Positions 48,301 through 60,144 of a DNA stretch of 64,000 nt are shown in pieces. Made by a program: the position numbers and the translations under genes. Within the stretch, counting starts at the first letter, position 1, and each line of letters opens with the position of its first letter. Source of the stretch: Kryptolebias marmoratus (lineage: Eukaryota; Chordata; Actinopteri; Cyprinodontiformes; Rivulidae); the NCBI RefSeq assembly GCF_001649575.2, contig NC_051439.1:17176008-17240007 (forward strand), given 5' to 3'. The notes beneath the pieces were generated by a model that was not told where the DNA came from, ran no database searches, and saw only the letters and a program-made list of their open reading frames with translations.

Positions 48301-49002
48301 CTTCACAATAAATAACTTAATATATCATCTCCAACTTAAATAAAGTTAAAACCCATAACTGCAAAGATCCATTAAATCAATTTTAAACAAATATTATTTA
48401 TATTTTTTAAAATAAAATGCTCATTCATGAAACACACTGATGGTAACCATATTGGTTTCTTGCAATTGCAACAATAAACAAAGAACTTAAACTAAAAGCA
48501 GCACAAAACTTTGAAAAACAGAAACCTTAAATTAAAAAAAGCTAATAAAAACAAGAAAATTCATAAAAATAACACAAATAAGTTCTTACTGTATTGAAAT
48601 CCTAACACATAAAAAGTGTTTACAGATGAGCTCAGTTTGTTCCACCATTTGTCCCATCACAACAAAAATTAGTTGAATAAGTAAACAAATAAATAGTAAC
48701 AACAATTCTTTCTAATATTAGAAGAAACCACTTCCACAGTCAAAGTGTCAGTCTTAAGCATGAACACAGGTAAATCGACGTGCCTCCTCTTGTAGTCCCA
48801 CCGTGCAGCACACTTTCCAAACATCACCTGAACATGAAAACATTGTCTGCCCCAACAGGCGGCACCCTCTGTCTTCCACTTTCCCTGCTTTTCCAAAGGG
48901 GGGGCACACACACACACACCCCAGTAACAGGTTTGATTGGAAAGCATCTTGCCCCCGGCAACCAATCCCCCAGCAGCACCGCACACACTCATAGACACTC
49001 AC
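45377..49002. other. Intergenic DNA
   Basis: No gene recognised; AT-rich throughout. A CA repeat near 48907-48919 overlaps ORFs without family resemblance. Confidence 0.4.
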
Positions 49003-49016
49003 GTTTCCATGGCAAC
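49003..49016. promoter_or_regulatory. Consensus RFX X-box
   Basis: GTTTCCATGGCAAC fits the RFX consensus GTTNCCATGGNAAC at all positions. Binding is inferred. Confidence 0.45.
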
Positions 49017-49877
49017 TGTGGTGCAGGGGGTAGACAGAATGATCCGGTCTATGGAGCGAGCCAGACTGTGGTGATAAGGGGACGAGGCCTCTGCCAGGCA
49101 GAGGGAGGGGGTGGGGATGAGGTGGGGACACCACTGGTCTGTGGTGCAGAGAAAGCAGACACATAGAAAGGAGGATTAAAATGGGCATGATTTGTGAACA
49201 GTTTAAATGTAGAAATACAACAATTACTGACGAAGCTTAAGGCTCACAAGGTGCAAAATGTGGATGTCAGTTTGATCAAAGAGACAAATGTGTCTGCAAA
49301 TGTTTTCAGGCCTCTTAGTAAAATTAGATATTCAATTTAAACATACATCTGTTGGGTTTTGGCAGGATTTTATTTATCCTTTCAGAATTGTTTTACTCTT
49401 TCTCAAAAACCTTTGTTTCGCCCTTTATTTAGGACATTTTTTTTTAAAAACAGGACAGTGATGAGCTGGCTGTCTAGCTTGTTCCACTTGGAACCGGTTG
49501 TCATGCAGTTTCCAAAAACCAGGCTTTTTGGAGATTACTGACTCTGAACCAGTTCTCTTTGGTTACTGGAATGGAATTAACTGCTGCTTCAGCTGTGTTT
49601 GTGTGTCTTTTTTTTATACACACATGCGCACACAAACTGCATGTGTGGAAGGGTGTAAAAAAGCAAGTGGACATGACACAAAAAGAGACAAGTTGTGTGT
49701 GTGTGTGTTTGTGCTCTCCCAGCATCCTTTGTTGTCTGGTCTGATGAATGTGGCTTAGCCCAGAATCCTCTGTTTAATCTTGCCACCATTTTGTTGTCTG
49801 CTGGTGTGTGTGTGGCTCCACTCTGTGTCTCTCATGGCCGTCATACATGTAGCAGCAGGCTTAATTTTCCCAGAGTG
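49017..49877. other. Intergenic DNA with GT repeat
   Basis: Contains a GT repeat at about 49694-49708 and no protein-like ORF. GC-richer sequence at about 49040-49160 lies beside the X-box and could belong to one regulatory element. Confidence 0.35.
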
Positions 49878-49891
49878 GTTACTATGGCAAC
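49878..49891. promoter_or_regulatory. X-box-like (RFX) site
   Basis: GTTACTATGGCAAC has one difference from the RFX consensus. A weaker relative, GGCCATGGTGAC, lies about 20 bases downstream. Confidence 0.35.
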
Positions 49892-52800
49892 ACTGGCGGA
49901 CTTTTATCAGTGGCCATGGTGACAGCTGATGTACTGAGACGAGGTGGAGGTGGGTTTTGGGATGTGGTGGAATTAGAGGGAGTAGGGAGGAACGACAGAT
50001 ACACCTGTGTGAGCAAGATAGGAGGGTTGTGAGGGCTTTGTGAACCAGGTTGTGTTATTTATTTATTCATTTTTGTTTTGTTTTGTTTTTCCCATGTTCA
50101 TGTAGGAGCTTTCCCGCCTGTGCCTGGTGGAGGTATGCATGAGTGGAGATGGTTTTATTTTTGTCTTATTCTGGCTATGTGTCAGACAGGCTCATCATTT
50201 GTCTCAATGTGTGTGTGTTTGTGTGCGAGACAGTTTATGTGCACTAATAAGCACTGTCTGGTCTTAAGAGACTCAAATCTTGCCTCTCCACTGAGGTGAG
50301 AATTCTCAAATCAATTTCTCTGTCGCTCTCACTCCACGATAAATGGATTTGATTTTTTTTTCTCTCCCCCCTCCACCTTCCCCTGCTGTAGCCAAATTGT
50401 AATTTAAAAAGTGTTTGGTGTAAATACTGCTATTGTTGGAGGCGTAATCAAACATTCATGAGGGAGAGGGATCCAGGGAGAGGCAGAGAATCTAGGTCAC
50501 CAATACGCTTGCAAGTCTTTGAGCCGACTGCTCCGCTGACTCTTTCTTTCTTAACCTCTTTTTTTTCTCCTCTTTGTCCTCTAAGCTTGCTCTCCTGTTC
50601 ATTTCTCCTCCCTTCATCCCTTCCTCTCATCACCCTCCCCCTTTTCTCTCTCATTTGTATTCCTTCGCTCCGTCTCCCATCTTCAGCCGTCTTATGTCTC
50701 CATTCCTTCTTTTTCATCCGTCTTCCATACCTTCTTTTTCTTTCCTAGTATTTTTTTCTATTCTCGTCATATCATTTTAGTGTGACTCGCAAAGATAGAC
50801 ACATTTTTAATGAAAATTTCCAAGATCCGAAAGCACACCTGCATTCATGCAAAACCACATAACGTCTGTGCACAGCTTAGCCAGTAGCTCAAAGTAATGG
50901 CCTTCTTGACCATAATTCATCAAGGAGAAGGTCATCTTGTCAGTGCTTTTACAACCATCTCCAAGCCAACTGTAGCGAACCAAGCAACACATTAGCAGAG
51001 GCTGACCTTGTGTGTCCACAGAGCCGGTGAGGACGAGACAGAGGATGCAGGAGAAACATCAGAAGGAGAGAGATGCTAAAAGGAGGCGGACAATTTCTCA
51101 GCAGAATTTTCTTAAAGACAAATTCTGGTTATGTGCTTATAGTGGCATTTAAAGGAAAAAATGAAGCTGAAGGTAAACTACCAAGCCAAACATGTGAAAA
51201 AATTAAACTAAATAAACATGATTGTTTGCAATACCAGACTAACAACTCCACATATACATAACCATCTTTTTTTTCTGCAGCAAATAATCGTGTCATTGAT
51301 GACTTAAATAAGCCTACAAATATCGCAGGTTAATAGTATAAAGGTAAATAAAGACCAATCCTATGAGTACTCTAGACATACCGCATGGCTGAAGGAGCTG
51401 TGCATGTGAGATCACTGACTGTAATAAATATAGTTTTATTTATCTTGCAAAGTGTAACTCAGCAGATGAATCAAATGGTTGCAGCAAGTTCAAACAGTGA
51501 CATTCATTGTTGGGAAAAAAGTAAATTAGCAAAGAACGGGAAAAGAAAAACAAATTTCTGAAGCTAAATATCTACTTATCTCTGGAATAAAACTCAGAAA
51601 AAAATCTGACTTTAATTGAAACCTTTAAAAATAAAATAAAAACTGGATAAAATCCTTGTAGTTTTACTTTTAAAGACAAAAGCTGTGCAGACAGATGGTA
51701 ATGTTTATCAATACATTTTATATCAATTTTATTAAATTACTCTGGCAAGATTTCCACTTAAATGGATAAAATAAACAAACAAAAAAACATCAATTCTATT
51801 TTTTTATTAGATCAGGCAGAAAATTGTGAAATTGTTTTATTATTTTTCCTTTTTTGCTCTTGACATTGTTTTTCTTGTCTTTCTTTATGAAATGTTCTTA
51901 TAAAGTTTGTCACACAGCTGTTTGAAATCACTTACTGTTGGCTCTGTGGGACATAAGAACGATTTACACAAACTATATCTGATGTTTTTTATCATTTTAG
52001 GCAACTTCTTCTTCTGTCTGCAGAATCAAAAACATATCCCGAAGACTTTCATTTTTTTTTTCTATTTTGCCACTGATGGCACCATACTTGATCTTTGCTG
52101 CCAAGCTTCTTGTGCTTTAGAATATGCTGAAATGTTACTACATATACTGGTTTTAAAGCTAGAAAAATTTTGCAAATACAGAAAAAATTACAGACCCTTG
52201 ATAAGCTTAATTAGAAGTGTGTGAAGTTGGCTCAGAAGTTTTGGCCAGTAAGCTGTAACAGATGGTGACAGTGTACAATTTAAGTGAGAATTTAACTCTT
52301 TTCATTGTTGTTGTCTAATCCAAATATTTTGCAAACCCAGAACACTTTTTTGACTACTTTGTTTTCAATATCATCAGATCCCCAAAATTAACTGAAGCAC
52401 AGACTTATTATTATCGTAACTGATGAGAAAAGCAGTTTAGAGTGTAAATATTGTATGTAACCTATAACCTAAACATAGGAAGGCTGATTCCTATGGAAAG
52501 CTGATTCATTATGCTCCTATTGCTAACATGTTTAGTAATTATATTTGCCTTTCTGTTTCCATGTTTCTCTATGAACACATCATGGTTTTAATCCCATTTC
52601 TGTCATTTTCCAGCTGATCAGCATCCTAAATCCATCCCACTTCCTACCCCCTCTGTGGTATTAAAGTGTCCGAATCCACCGGCCACTGCAAGCCCAGCAG
52701 GCCATCTCACATTGAACTCTCTCCAGCTAATCCATTTGTATTTTTTCAATTACATATCGAGGGCAAGGGAGCAAGTGGACAGTAATCTCCCAGCCTCTGC

Positions 52801-55091
52801 CTGGAAAACGCAGTCCCCCCTGACCTAAATATCAGGCTAAAGACAAGGGTTGGGGTGGGTGTAAAACAAAACAAAAAATAGGTCATATATTTTTCCAATT
52901 CCATGCCACAAAAGTGGATTGCAGTGAAGAGGAATAATTATGGTCATATTTGAATCTGATAGGCAGATTACTGGACTACCGGTCAACCGCTGATTCTCAC
53001 CCAAATCATTTTGGATGAGTCAACTGGCTGAAGAAATGTTTCTGTGGTGAGCACTTTATTGCAGCCCAAAGTAACCCCAGACTGTTGAAAATAAAGAAAA
53101 AAGTACAACATATGTAAGTTCTCACATGAAAACATGCACAACATGAACATTAAAATAGTCCTTAAAACATGGGTAAAACTTTAACAATGGGTCAGCTGAG
53201 AAGTTCAGCCATCAAAATTAGTTGAACCACATTAAAGAAAACAATTCCTTTCTGTCCAGCATCCATTTTTTTTGTCCTTTCAGCATTACTCTGTTTTATT
53301 GGCAGAACCACTTTTTTGGGCTGGGCAGACTTCCAGCTGAACCCATCCACTCACCCCAACATTTGCTCTTTCCATCTTTTTCTCCTTTTGACCATCCCCA
53401 TCCAAAATACACACTCCTGCTTTCCACAACCTGATGAAGAGCAGTCCTGACAGTCTCATCAATAACTCAAGCAGGCTTAAACACACCTTCAGCTCCAACT
53501 GGGAGCTTTTGATATTCAAGAATTAGATAATTGCATCTTTTTTCTTCTTCTCCTTCAATCGCTTTAACTTAAAGCCATCTCCTTTATCTTTCTCCCCAGA
53601 GATTTTAATCCAACCCTAAGTTCTGCTTCTTGTTTTCCCCCAGTCATCATTTCCTTCTCTTCCCCACCCTTCGTTCATTTTTACTCTCTTTCTCCTCTCA
53701 GCTAAAGTCCTGATGGGCAAACTTTAATAAATGTCACGTCTCATCAACCACAGCCTCTACTGTGAGTGGACAGATGGAAAAGTAAAGCAAAAAAAGATTA
53801 AAAAAAGAGAAGACACAGCATCCCTTGCCTGTCTTAGCCTTATCTTTCAGCCTATAAACTTTAATATAAAGCAACATCAGAAGGTTTTATGAGGCAGAAG
53901 AGGGCAGGGTGACATTGTGATTAAGCTCCCTTCCTTTTTTCTTGGCTTCTCTCACACTTACCTCATACTGTTGACAATAACCCCCTGTGTCAGAAGGAAT
54001 CCTTTAACCTCAAAGTACCCAAATCACAAAAAGACTTCCATACTTTTGTCTCTACGAGTTGTGCTTGATATTATCTAAAGAAATGTGCCATGATGCATGC
54101 AAGTATAAATGAGGAGAGACCTTGAATGTCCGCATGCATGAAGTTGCAGTGACATATTTGCAGTCTAATGAGTGGAGAATGAGAGGTAAACAAAGAAAAG
54201 ATAATATGTGAAAGCCATTGAGGAACACAAATTTACGCATCATTTCAAACTCATCAGTGTTTTGATGTTTGTATTCATTTTCAGCACTGGAATGTATGTT
54301 CGACTCATGGCAAATGTAAGCACATGTTGCAAAGTTTACACAAGGCTGACTCCATGTCAAAGTCAGCTGGCTTTATGTATACTTCCTGTTGTCTCATGCA
54401 GTCAACCCAAACCAGCCCAGAGTTTACCCCCACATGCATCACTGGCTCTGCATTGCATACGCTCCACTGAGCAGGCGAAAGTTTTTCATGTTTGGCATCA
54501 ATTCAAAATGCTCCTTTAGAAATGACTCATGCATCGGTAATCAGTCCTTAAAGCTCTGCTCTGTGGCAGCAGTTAGTTTCAATGTTTATGCTTCATATAA
54601 TGCACCATCTGCCATCAGGGAATTAAAGTGCAACAACATACAGTTTTTCACAAAACAATGCTTGGCTGCGAGGAATGATTGCTGTCTTAACATCAAATCT
54701 ATCTGTAAAATTTCATGTTCAGGGCAAGATTTTATACTGCTCTAACATTAAAAAATACTGAATGAATTTAGAGCACTTCATGAAATCTCTTTTAAAAATC
54801 TCTTTCATGAAATATTTTTAATTGGGTTTTTTGTTTTGTAGGGGAACACACCACAACACTCATTAGTAGTTCCTTTAAAGCTGTCAATCATTTTTGACGG
54901 CGTGTAGAGTTGCGCTGCTCAGGGTTGCTGCATGTTAGACTAGCTCTGTCACAGTCATTCTGAGAAATTGCTTTTGAAAACTTTTTTCTTCTTTTTTTCA
55001 TGATGTAAATCACTTTTTTGGTGACTACTTCCTCTGTTATCGGATGCTGTGCAGCTGGAAGGATTTTTACTGAAACCTTTTTACTTTTAGA
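49892..55091. other. Intergenic DNA
   Basis: No gene recognised. About 50440-50760 is a pyrimidine-rich tract that produces spurious ORFs. About 52615-52815 and 53880-53990 look unique and could be conserved non-coding sequence. Confidence 0.4.
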
Positions 55092-55206
55092 CATTTTGTT
55101 ATGATGCGTAACCATAACAACTGAAGAGTGAAAGATGTTAATCTGCTGTCCCCAATTGTGAAAAAAGCCATCTTGTGTTAAACGTGATGAACCCTGAAGT
55201 CCAGTC

Positions 55207-55560
55207 ATGACCAGAACCAAGCAGACCGCCCGTAAATCCACCGGAGGTGAAGCTCCCAGGAAGCAGGTCGCCACCAAAGCCGCCTGCAAGAGCGCCTCAG
55301 CCACCAGCCGAGTGAAGAAGCCTCACCTCTACAGACCTGGTACTGTGGCTCTCAGGGAGATCCACTACTACCAGAAGTCCACCGAGCTGCTCATCCGAAA
55401 GCTGCCCTTTCAGGACCTGGTCTGGTAGATCACCCAAGACTTCAAGACCAACCTGGCTTCACAGGAGACCAGCGAAACTTATCTGGTGGGGCTCTTTGAG
55501 GACACCAGGACTGAGGACACATCGGGACAGACTGCTAAAAGAGATCCTTCCTGCCCACAG
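55207..55560 (+). pseudogene. Histone H3 pseudogene
   Basis: An intronless H3 reading frame starts at ATG 55207 and follows canonical H3 through the tail and the first core helix for 73 codons, ending in TAG at 55426-55428 where H3 has Glu73. The same frame then continues with H3 similarity to GLFEDT near 55506, with an eight-residue in-frame deletion removing RFQSAAIG. The last 25 or so residues are unrecognisable. Key positions are lost: A1T, K14E, R26C, G34R, R52H, R53Y, R72W. Several changes look like CpG decay. Residue 31 is Ala as in replication-dependent H3, not Ser as in H3.3, so the parent may be an H3.2-type gene. I see no histone 3' stem-loop. A retrocopy or a relic of a gene copy are both possible. 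Confidence 0.85.
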
Positions 55561-57033
55561 CCATCAGCATCTATGATTTCAATCTGATTGAGTGTGTATG
55601 TGTATTCGTGGTCTTTTATGTTTCTCTGTTCAATGCCTCCAACTTTCAAAAAGTAAAGCTTTGAAGCTATAATTTATTATTCATAGGACCCATTATATAT
55701 TTCTTGCTTTTTGCTAATATTATTCAAATTAAACAAGTCAAAGAATGCCTTTTCACGAAGTATATTACTTTAAATATAACTAATAATTAAGAAAAACTCA
55801 TTAAAAGTGGCACAGAACTTGCCTGTAATCATTAACAGCATGCCAAGCAAAGTGAATAAAAAGGGGCCAAACAGAAAGACAAAAGATCCTCATAAAATCT
55901 GTTACTTCTTGAAGATGGGTCTGGAGGGAACAGGTGTGTCTGAGCTCTGCCTCTCAGGTGGTGTCAGGCGGTAAGGCATGGGAAGCTACTTCTAATTAGG
56001 CTGTCTTAATGACAAGTGTATCTACAGCCTTTTTTTGGACCACGCCACGTAGCGCCAGGTTTAACTGAGCGAATAATGGGCGCCCAGAGAGAGAAGCGTG
56101 ACCTCACAGCCCCTCCCCTCCGGCTATTTGGCCAATTAGATGAACACTGGGAACTGACAGCGGTGCCTTTGTTCTTTACTCTGTAACACAGCTCTTCATA
56201 TCTGAGTGTGTGGTCAGTATGAGTAGACAGTGTGGTCTACTTGCTCTCACAAACTGTTCAGGGAACATTTTTAGGACCACATGTGTTAAATCCTTACATT
56301 AGTGCTTTTTATAGATGACTGACACTCTATGGCAGATACCTAAAGGCAGCCTAAAGTCCATTGTGGAGTGTGTGAGCCAGCTTTGTCAGCTAAATCAAAT
56401 TTGTAACGCTCTGTGTATCCTCGATGAGAACAGGCTGTTTCTATAAAACTCAAATTCCTTGACCACTTTGAAAACACCAGTGTTTAAATCTAATGCACAT
56501 AAGTAACATAAACCAGCGGGCTGAACTATGGGTAAGATATATACACATATAAACACACACATGTCTACACACAAGGACGATGCTTTGCAGCTAAGTAGCT
56601 AAGCAGGGTGCTTAGCAGAACCAACAGCAGGGAAAGGGAAAACAAACACAGGGGCCACCAGTAAATCACCTCCATCCGCAGCAGAGAGTAGATGTACTGG
56701 GAGGCCCTGTAAGAAACAGCAGCCAGATTGAGGAGGATTGAAAGGACCAATGAGACGACGAAGGTGGGCCCCCACAGTGCTGGCAGTCAGAAATCAAGAG
56801 GAGATCAAGAGGATACTTGCAATATCCTGAATCCTTATCACAGACCAGATTTTTCTAAGAGAATAAGGTTGAAAAGGTCTGATATTGTATCAGTTATCAT
56901 ACCAGTTTCCCTCCCTTTTTTTTTCTCTCCCTTTTCCCTTTCCCCTTCAAACTTCTCCAATCCAGTCATCCTGAATGGCAGGAAGCACAGCAGTTGCCCT
57001 TTGACCTGTTAGGAATGTTTTCCTCTTCTGTCC
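55561..57033. other. Intergenic DNA with a possible regulatory block
   Basis: About 56030-56190 is GC-richer and holds TGACCTCA, CCCCTCCCCTCC and GGCCAAT motifs within 70 bases, resembling a promoter or enhancer. No exon is evident beside it. Confidence 0.35.
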
Positions 57034-57057
57034 CAGCAGCAGCAGCAGCAGCAGCAG
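57034..57057. repeat. (CAG)8 microsatellite
   Basis: Eight perfect CAG units. Leucine or alanine runs in minus-strand ORFs here derive from it; no coding context is seen. Confidence 0.9.
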
Positions 57058-60000
57058 CATCTCTCCTCTCTTGCACATCACCAGCTGATAGAGAGAAGCC
57101 TGTGAAATAATGCTCTGACCTCCTGCACTGTCCATTCGTCCAGGTACAGTACACTTCCATACATAAGGTAAATGTGCCAACATTTACAGACGGAATCATT
57201 TTTATCCTTACTGTCCTAAATTTATGATACCATCAAATAACTCACAGTTTGTCGTTTCACAATGTGTGAATAAATGTCAGAGGGATGATGCTTGTGATGT
57301 GATTTGACAGGTAGCCTGGCAGACTCAGAGGGGAGCTTTTCTGTCCACATGGCACCCTGCCAGCCACAGACTGAGGTATTGCTTCACACTCTGGGGTGAG
57401 CTGCCTCTGGTAATGAGTGCGAATGGGCTGTATCTATGGCCCATTACTCTATAGACTCAGCTGAGGCAGCATGGTAATGCTGACTAATGGATATGAACTT
57501 TTCAGCTGATGAATAGTATACCCCACTGATAAGGCTCAGCTATGTCTACAGTCCCTGTTTCCTGATGCTTTTTGTTCACTTCCAGACCATTAAAACAGAA
57601 AATTAGTCGAGCTGTAGAAACCTTGTTGTTGAATAAAAGAAGAGACTATTTATTCTGGCTGCAGATTAAACAATGAATCTATAAAAGAGTTTAAACCACC
57701 AGCAAATTAATTTGAACATATATTTATGGTGCTATTTTTTCCTGCAGTCAGCTCGTTAATGAGATGAGCAAAAACAAGTAATTCTCATACCAGCAGAAGT
57801 CTCTTTTTATTTTAATCAATAATGCACTTGACTACCAATAGTTGCTGAGATTAAAAAAAAGTATAAATGAATTTCCTCCAAATCCTATGTAGGTTAGTTT
57901 TATGAAAGTGTGCACCTTTTTTTTCTTCCTTCCACCCTTCATTGGAAATTTCTGGCATGCTGCCCTGCAGGCACTTCTCAGGATGGCTCAGTTTCCTCTT
58001 ATCACCTATTAGAACCAGATGAGACCAAGGCCTCCTCCTCCTCCTGACCACAGCCCAGTCTCAACTTATCACAATTCAAAGCAGATGGTGACTAACACGG
58101 GCCAAAGTTGCCTGCTGAAGCTGCTACGGTGTGTGTGTGCCTGGACAGGACAGGGTGGTGTTAGCCAGCTCACAAATTCTGTTCCAATAAAGGGAGCGTG
58201 ATTGAATGTCAGCTGCTGTTAAGCTGAGCTAAAGCTCATATATTGGAGTAATAATTTGATGTGAAAACACAGCTCAAAAACGTTGCTTTCCTTTTCGTGC
58301 AACAAAAACTGTCAGTCATGATTAGATTTACAGTGTGGATGAGGTGTGATCTCATAAAGGTCTGAGGGTAATACAAAACAGAAGAATGAAGAAACCCCTC
58401 CCAGAGATACGAACCACATCATGTAGGAGACACACTCGTAAAAACTTTCTGCTTGTCTGTTTGCTTTTAATCACTGTGCAAGGCACACCCATTATTATCA
58501 AACAATAACTGTATGCTTCATATCACTCTAAAAAAACTTTTCAAGAATGAAAATTACAGTGTTAGAGCCATCACAACTTGAGAGTGTTAATCTAATCAAA
58601 AAGCTACACCACTGTTGGAGCTGATTAAACATGTCTCCCGTTATGGAATTAGGAGTATGAATATCATCATAAATTCAAGATCCCTGTGACCTATCAAAAA
58701 TAAGTGGACAACAAACCCAAAGATCTGGCCAGAAATTTGTTTTCTTGATATTTATATGTACCCGTTTCTACTTTGTGAAAAGTCACAAAGCAAAGTATGA
58801 AGGCATTTAAGACCCTGGATGCCTGGTTGGACTTTAATTCTGCCACTCCCCGAAAATTTAAGACAACAAGAACTCGTGGACATTTTGGTTGTAAATATAC
58901 AAATTTGCTCAAACTATTCAAGTCATTTTCCTACTGCTGTTTTGTGCATAGGCAAAATTATCCTGTGATCTCATCTGTAAGAAAAATAAAGATGTATTAA
59001 GGGCAAATTTTAAAAGTTAAGTTACTTTCAGTGCAGGTTTAATTTACAAAATATGTGTCTTAATGTTATCTGGAGGTTGACAAGACAACAACTTAGCTTT
59101 GTCTACAAAGCAGATAAAAAATATTGTCAAGACAGCCTTTTCCAAATGAAAACATTACAGTTACACAAACTATATATGAAAATAACAAAGTAGTCAATCT
59201 AATTTGTAGTTTGCTAAAACCCTAAAACCTAAACATAACTCAAAGTGTTCACTGCAAATCCACATTTCTGGTTCTTGATTTCAGTTGTCTTTATGATTTG
59301 TTGTGATCTGTTTGGTTGTTATTAGTTTACTTTATGAAAGTTTGTAAAAAGGTTGTTTTGCCACTGTGGGCATTACCACAGTGCAAAATGTTATCAATGG
59401 CACCACATTCAAAAACCTCTACTACTGAGTTTCATTTAGCCAAAGGTTGGGGAAGACAAATCCATTGGTTTCAGCCTCATCTCTTATCACAAAAAAGAGG
59501 TTATCAACAAATATCTCCAAAGTTCATGAAGACTACTGAGGCTGACATGAAGAGTCAAATTCCAGGTACAGATAAAAGACCAGTAGCAGCCCAAATCAAA
59601 GCAAATACAGACATTCCAGCGGTCGAACCTATCATACTCTTTGTTGTTGCTTCTCCTTCGTCCGCTGCTGATATGTTGGGGGTCTCTTCCCACCCGTCTA
59701 ATCTCTGTTTACGTTACTGTCTGTCCCAGTTTGCCCTGGTTCCAGCCCCCATCATGTCATGAAAGTGGGCTTCCTCTCTGACCCTTGAGTCTCTGGTTGA
59801 CTTTTGACCTTCTTCTTCCATATCTGCATTCACACTCGTACTCTATCGTGCCTACAAACAAAGAATATAGTCCAGGAAGCAGCTGCACTCAGGCTTTAAA
59901 GAAGAAAAGAATGGGACAATTGAGAACAGACAGAACTGGGGTATGTGTGATTCAACGCTTGTCTGGTTTTTATGGCGAATTCTCACTTCAAATATATTGT

Positions 60001-60075
60001 GCTGGCATCTCTCTCTGTATGTGACTGTTTTTCTTTCCTTCTGTCCCTTTTCATCTCTATTTTTCTTATTTTCAG
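57058..60075. other. Intergenic DNA or intron of an unseen gene
   Basis: No protein family recognised. About 57300-57545 is unique, evenly composed sequence that could be a conserved non-coding element. The 148-codon ORF at 59316-59762 has no recognisable domain. Confidence 0.35.
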
Positions 60076-60144
60076 ATCTCCCTTACAGCGGTTTTTAATT
60101 AAGCTTGGGCCCCAACGTGGAGGAGGAGCAAAGCGTATGCACTG
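60076..60144 (+). other. Orphan exon candidate (69 nt)
   Basis: A long pyrimidine tract with AG at 60075 precedes it and a consensus donor GTAAGT (60145-60150) follows. Only one frame is open: phase 1 in and phase 0 remainder 2 out, giving a length divisible by three. The frame reads SPLQRFLIKLGPQRGGGAKR then MH. I do not recognise the peptide. It may be a cassette exon of a large gene whose other exons lie outside the window, a non-coding exon, or chance. Confidence 0.3.

Noticed and set aside
48754..49188. 144-codon minus-strand ORF
   Set aside because: It crosses a CA repeat and shows no family resemblance; the overlapping plus-strand ORF is equally long.
57034..57057. CAG repeat as a polyglutamine tract
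   Set aside because: No open frame with coding context surrounds it; the eight units are short.
59316..59762. 148-codon ORF as a gene or transposon piece
   Set aside because: No conserved motif could be found, and the length is within chance for a window of this size.
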